From the NCBI GenBank assembly GCA_963698435.1, contig CAVOQV010000005.1, positions 682,001 through 746,000 on the forward strand: 64,000 nt of DNA, read 5' to 3'. Shown in pieces: positions 60,506-64,000 of the stretch. The stretch is from Sva-07 sp963698435. GTDB lineage: Bacteria; Actinomycetota; Acidimicrobiia; Acidimicrobiales; Ilumatobacteraceae. The stretch's first letter is position 1; each line of letters opens with the position of its first letter. Position numbers and translations under genes: made by a program. The notes beneath the pieces were generated by a model. The model worked only from the letters and a program-made list of their open reading frames with translations. It ran no database searches and was not told the DNA's origin.

Positions 60506-62241
60506 TCAGCCGCCGAGCAGCGATTCCTTGAGGTCGCGCTTGACGAACTTCCCGTTCGCGTTGCGCGGCAGCGACTCGTTGAGGAACCACACCCGCTCGG
60601 GAACCTTGAACTTGGCAAGGTGCTCGCCGAGGCGTGTGAGCAGCTGCTCCTCGGTCATCGAGGCACCGGGCGACAACACGACTGCGGCGCCGACGATCTC
60701 ACCGAGGCGGTCGTCGGGCACGCCGAACACTGCGGCCTCGGCGACACCGTCGAGTTCGTAGATGGCCGCCTCGACCTCGGAGCAGTAGACGTTCTCGCCG
60801 CCGCGCAGCACCATGTCCTTGATGCGGTCGACGATGAACACGAAGCCGTCATCGTCGATCGTGGCCACGTCGCCGGTGTGGAACCAGCCGTCTCGGATCG
60901 AGTCCGCGGTCGCCTCCGGACGATTGAGATACCCCTTGATGACGATCGCTCCCCGCACGCACAACTCACCCGGTTGTCCGGCGGGAACCTCGTCGTCGTT
61001 CTCGTCGACCAGCTTCGCTTCGAGGGTCGGCACGACCCGCCCGCACGACGACGGCTTGGCGACATAGAGGCTGCCCGAGTTGGCGGTCACGATGCCGTGG
61101 GTCTCGGTCAGGCCGTACCCGGTGCTCGGGTGCCCCGCCGGCGAGGGACTTGTCGATCTTGTCGACGAGGTCGGGCTGCAACGGTGCGCCGCCGCCGCCC
61201 ATCCCGGCGAGCGTCGAGGTGTCCCGCTGTCTCCCAGTCGGGGTGCATCAGGATCTCGCGGCTCATCGTCGGAACGCCGGAGAAGTTGGTGACCCCCTCG
61301 CGTTCGATCAGTTCGAGTGCCCGCCCCGCGTCCCACTTGTAGGTGAACACGATGCGGCCGCCCGAGATGGTGGCCGGGTGCAGCAGGCAGTTGTTCGCCG
61401 TCACGTGGAACAGCGGCGTCGGGGCCATGAACACGGTCTGCGCTGGCTGACCGTCGTCGTTGCTCGGGGCCGGTGGCGGCGCAAGACCGGCCTTGGCCGT
61501 GGCGAGCCCGGCGACCGTGGTCATGAACACGAGGTTGAGCAGGTTGTGCACCGATCCGCGATGCGTGAGCTGTGCACCCTTCGGGAAACCGGTCGTCCCC
61601 GAGGTGTAGAAGATGCAGGCATCGTCATCGGGGTCGATGTCGACGCTGGGAAGTCCAGCGGGCGCTGACGCCGGGTCGATGACATCTTCCCAACGTTCGG
61701 CGTCGGCGGGCAGATCACCGTCGTAGCGGACGGTCATCAGCGCCATCGGAGCGACGGCGCGGAGTTCGGTGAGTACCGGAAGCACGCGCTCGACACGCTC
61801 GCCGTCGGCGATCAGCACCTTCGGCTGCGAATCGGACAGGCCGTACTGCATTTCCTCGGTGGTCCACCAGGCGTTCATGCCGACGACCGCCGCGCCGATC
61901 GAGATCACGGCCCAGTAGCCGAACACCCACTCCGGGTAGTTGCGCATCGCCAGCGCCACGCGGTCACCGGCCTGCACGCCGTGCACGTCGACGAGTCGAG
62001 CGGCCAGCGCTCGGATGATCGCGTCGGCCTCGGCGAACGTGTACCGCTCGTCTTCGTACACGACGTAGTCACGGTCGCCGTAGCCGCGAGCCATCTCCCA
62101 CACGGACCGCATGCTCGGCAACGCGCTCTCGAAGACCTTGATCGGCACCCCCCGAACCTCGATCATCTTGGTGGCGAACTGCGCCCCGGGTGCCGTCAAT
62201 TCGTCCCACGCCTCTTGGTACTGCTCGATCATGGCGAGCAT
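60506..62241 (-). CDS. Acyl-CoA synthetase (AMP-binding), two frameshifts
   Basis: A ligase of about 575 residues. The first 2/3 (MIEQYQEAWDELTAPGA, P-loop FYTSGTTGFPKGA, FHVTANNCLLHPATI, TNFSGVPTMSREIL) is in one frame. A middle piece (TLAGMGGGGAPLQPDLVDKI) is in a second between about 61230 and 61145. The C-terminal third (STGYGLTETHGIVTANSG, GWFHTGDVATIDDDGFV, DRIKDMVLRGGENVYCSEVE and the Lys of LPRNANGKFVKRDLK) is in a third. The breaks look like single-base errors. It interrupts the usual acpS-nnrE-alr order. ATG 62241 or 62232 are both possible starts. Confidence 0.8.
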
Positions 62242-62266
62242 GTTCGCAGCGGGGGCCCTCGAACTC

Positions 62267-62671
62267 CTAGTCGAGATCGTCGGCGAGGGCCGACGCCGCA
62301 CCATCGGCGATCACGTACGCTGCGGCCATCACGTCGCTGTGCGTCAACGAGAGATGCCACCTCGCCACTCCGGCCGCGGCCGACAGCTCGGCTGCCCGGC
62401 CGGTGAAGGCGAGCGACGGCCGCCCCGACGCTGCCCGCTCGACCCAGACGTGATGAAAGTCGAACGCTCCCAGACCGACGCCCAGCGCCTTCATCACCGC
62501 TTCGCGAGCGGCGAAGCGCGTGGCCAACGATGGAACCGGGTCGATCTGCGGCGCGACGTAGGCGAGTTCGACGTCGGTGAACAAGCGGGTCCGCATCGAC
62601 GGCGTGCGTTCGAGCGAACGGCGGAACCGTTCGATGTCGACGAGGTCGACCCCGATCCCGATGACGCTCAC
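62267..62671 (-). CDS. acpS: Holo-[acyl-carrier-protein] synthase
   Basis: Transfers phosphopantetheine from CoA to acyl carrier protein. The 134-residue protein starts IGIGVDLVDIERFRRSL (magnesium-binding Asp), has RFAAREAVMKALG with the catalytic Glu/Lys pair and ends with HLSLTHSDVMAAAYVIA. The length and order match AcpS. The GTG at 62671 is the likely start. It lies 19 bases after the SIS-domain gene. Confidence 0.95.
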   Translation of the reverse strand: MSVIGIGVDLVDIERFRRSLERTPSMRTRLFTDVELAYVAPQIDPVPSLATRFAAREAVMKALGVGLGAFDFHHVWVERAASGRPSLAFTGRAAELSAAAGVARWHLSLTHSDVMAAAYVIADGAASALADDLD

Positions 62672-62690
62672 CTGGACGTCCCCGGGCCGG

Positions 62691-64000
62691 TCACCGACGC
62701 CAGTGGTCGGCGGTGTCGGAGATCGGTTGGATCAGGAGTTCGGCGACCGGGAGTTCGCCGAGCAGCGACTCGTCGAAGCTGCCTTCGGTCTCGGTGACCC
62801 AGTCGACCAACCGGTCGTAGCGACGGTCGTAACCCTGGAGCACGCCACGCATGACGTCGGCGGGCAACCGATCGTGGAACGCAAGGTGGAGCAGCGTGAT
62901 CCCCGTGGTCTCCCCACCCTTGACCTCCGGGACCAACGCCACGGTCCTTCCGTCGCTGCGACCGACGGCGACGAGCACCTCGCGCTCGGACGCCACGCGG
63001 TGCTTGGTGCCGCGGAACTCGGCACCGTGCTCGACTCGACTCGACAGTTCACGCGAGATGCCGCCGCGGTCGATGATCGAGATGGTGTCGCCGTCCACCC
63101 GGTACCGGGTGTACCCCCGGACGTCAGCGACCGCCGGATCGAGATCGGCGAGCACCTTGAGGGTGCGATAACTGAGCACGTCGCGTCCTGCACCGGCGGC
63201 GAGGACCGCCTGGACGAGCGCTCGATCGATGACATCTTCGTCGCTGCGGGAGATCCCGACGGTGACCGTCTTGGCCTGGTGCTTGATGGTGTCGACGGGG
63301 CGCGTGAGCTCCTCGATCGCACGCGTGAGCGCCGTGACGACGTCGTCGATCAGCGCAGCGGGAGTGCCGACCTTGCCGGATTGCTGCTGGTACTGCTCGA
63401 TCGGCCGTTCGGACGAGACGTCGCGCAGCAGTCCGTACAGGCGTGCCGCCGTCGACGCCTCGAGGTGACCGTCGTAGAGTCCGGAGCGCAGGCCGTCCTG
63501 GAACCGCTCGATCGGTTGGCGCAGCTCACCACGCAATCGGCCGACGACCTCGTCACCCGACAGGTGCTCGCCGACGAGCCGCTCGATCGTTTCACGTGCG
63601 GCACGCAGCGGATGCGCCGAGGCATCGATGGCGAGCGCGGCTTCGTACCCGAAGAGGTGGCCGACCATGGCGGACAGGATGAAACCGAGCGCAGGATCCA
63701 CGGCCGGCACGTTGATCGTCGCCGCCGCCTGGTACCGGGTTTCACCATCGTTGGCCACGACGATCGGCGTGGCCTTGTGGGCAGTGAAGATCGCCACTTC
63801 CTTGGCCACGTCGTCAGCGGTGGAGCCGACGAGCCCCGCAGCGCACACCAGAATCAACGGTTCCGACGACAGGTCGATGTGTTTCTTGTCCTCGGTGGAG
63901 TCGCAGGCCATCGACTTGTAGCAGAGCTCGCTCAGCTTGATCCTGACCTCCTCGGCGGCGACCTTGTTGGGGCCGTTGCCGACGACCGCCCAGTACCGCT
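62691..64000 (-). CDS. GlmS-like SIS-domain protein, C-terminal part (5' end outside window)
   Basis: The frame runs off the right edge with no start. It begins YWAVVGNGPNKVAAEEVRIK and KLSELCYKSMACDSTEDKKH, then IDLSSEPLILVCAAGLVGS, followed by a large helical and mixed C-terminal domain. This is the sugar-isomerase-type domain of glucosamine-6-phosphate synthase-like proteins with a long actinobacterial extension. Its place before acpS matches the standard glmS-acpS-nnr-alr-tsa order. Whether the glutamine amidotransferase half is present to the right cannot be seen. Confidence 0.75.
   Translation of the reverse strand, partial: RYWAVVGNGPNKVAAEEVRIKLSELCYKSMACDSTEDKKHIDLSSEPLILVCAAGLVGSTADDVAKEVAIFTAHKATPIVVANDGETRYQAAATINVPAVDPALGFILSAMVGHLFGYEAALAIDASAHPLRAARETIERLVGEHLSGDEVVGRLRGELRQPIERFQDGLRSGLYDGHLEASTAARLYGLLRDVSSERPIEQYQQQSGKVGTPAALIDDVVTALTRAIEELTRPVDTIKHQAKTVTVGISRSDEDVIDRALVQAVLAAGAGRDVLSYRTLKVLADLDPAVADVRGYTRYRVDGDTISIIDRGGISRELSSRVEHGAEFRGTKHRVASEREVLVAVGRSDGRTVALVPEVKGGETTGITLLHLAFHDRLPADVMRGVLQGYDRRYDRLVDWVTETEGSFDESLLGELPVAELLIQPISDTADHWRR

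Overview
The window is a 64-kb piece of a high-GC actinobacterial chromosome with almost no mobile DNA. Its markers are mycofactocin maturation genes, two NDMA-type zinc alcohol dehydrogenases, an LCP ligase, an L,D-transpeptidase, and many starts that sit 6-8 nt downstream of a TAnnnT box, which points to leaderless mRNAs. The mix resembles Acidimicrobiia (Ilumatobacter-like). That assignment is inference from gene content, not from a marker-gene comparison.

Layout. 0-5.9 kb: the 3' end of valS, cell-wall genes (L,D-transpeptidase, LCP protein) and a MoxR/VWA pair. 5.9-20.6 kb: a redox region with two nicotinoprotein-type alcohol dehydrogenases, an M16 lipoprotein peptidase, mftA-mftB-mftC, a methyltransferase, a decayed HelD helicase, plsY, a FadH/OYE flavoprotein, an SDR and an acyl-CoA ligase. 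mftD, mftE and mftF are not next to mftABC. 20.6-36.6 kb: mixed metabolism and regulation (SRPBCC/ArsR, dienelactone hydrolase, phosphotransferase, NlpC/P60 peptidase, guaA, acyltransferase, TauD-type dioxygenase, a frameshifted PLP decarboxylase, an SDR, Nudix, a trans-sulfuration enzyme, MarR with a quinone reductase). 36.6-50 kb: an accessory stretch of membrane proteins, two FtsX-type permeases (one with its ATPase), a class-C serine hydrolase lipoprotein and small proteins. At least five copies of an undescribed ~100-bp intergenic repeat are confined to this stretch. 50-64 kb: a housekeeping cluster on the minus strand: a GlmS-like SIS protein (partial), acpS, an acyl-CoA ligase, nnrE-nnrD, alr, tsaE, tsaB, rimI, tsaD, dus, maf, groES and groEL, with two CIRCE-like operators before groES.

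How the genes work together. The alcohol dehydrogenases hold NAD(H) tightly and are known in this family to need mycofactocin as electron acceptor. mftABC makes the cofactor core, and the OYE protein belongs to a family that co-occurs with mycofactocin. tsaB/D/E make the tRNA t6A modification, alr and nnrE/D supply D-alanine and repair NADHX, and groES/groEL are under heat-shock control.

Quality caution. About a dozen single-base frameshifts sit in otherwise well-conserved genes (30.4-31.2 kb, 41.1 kb, 49.5 kb, 59.3-61.3 kb). Most look like assembly errors rather than decay. The HelD locus is different, because whole domains are missing.
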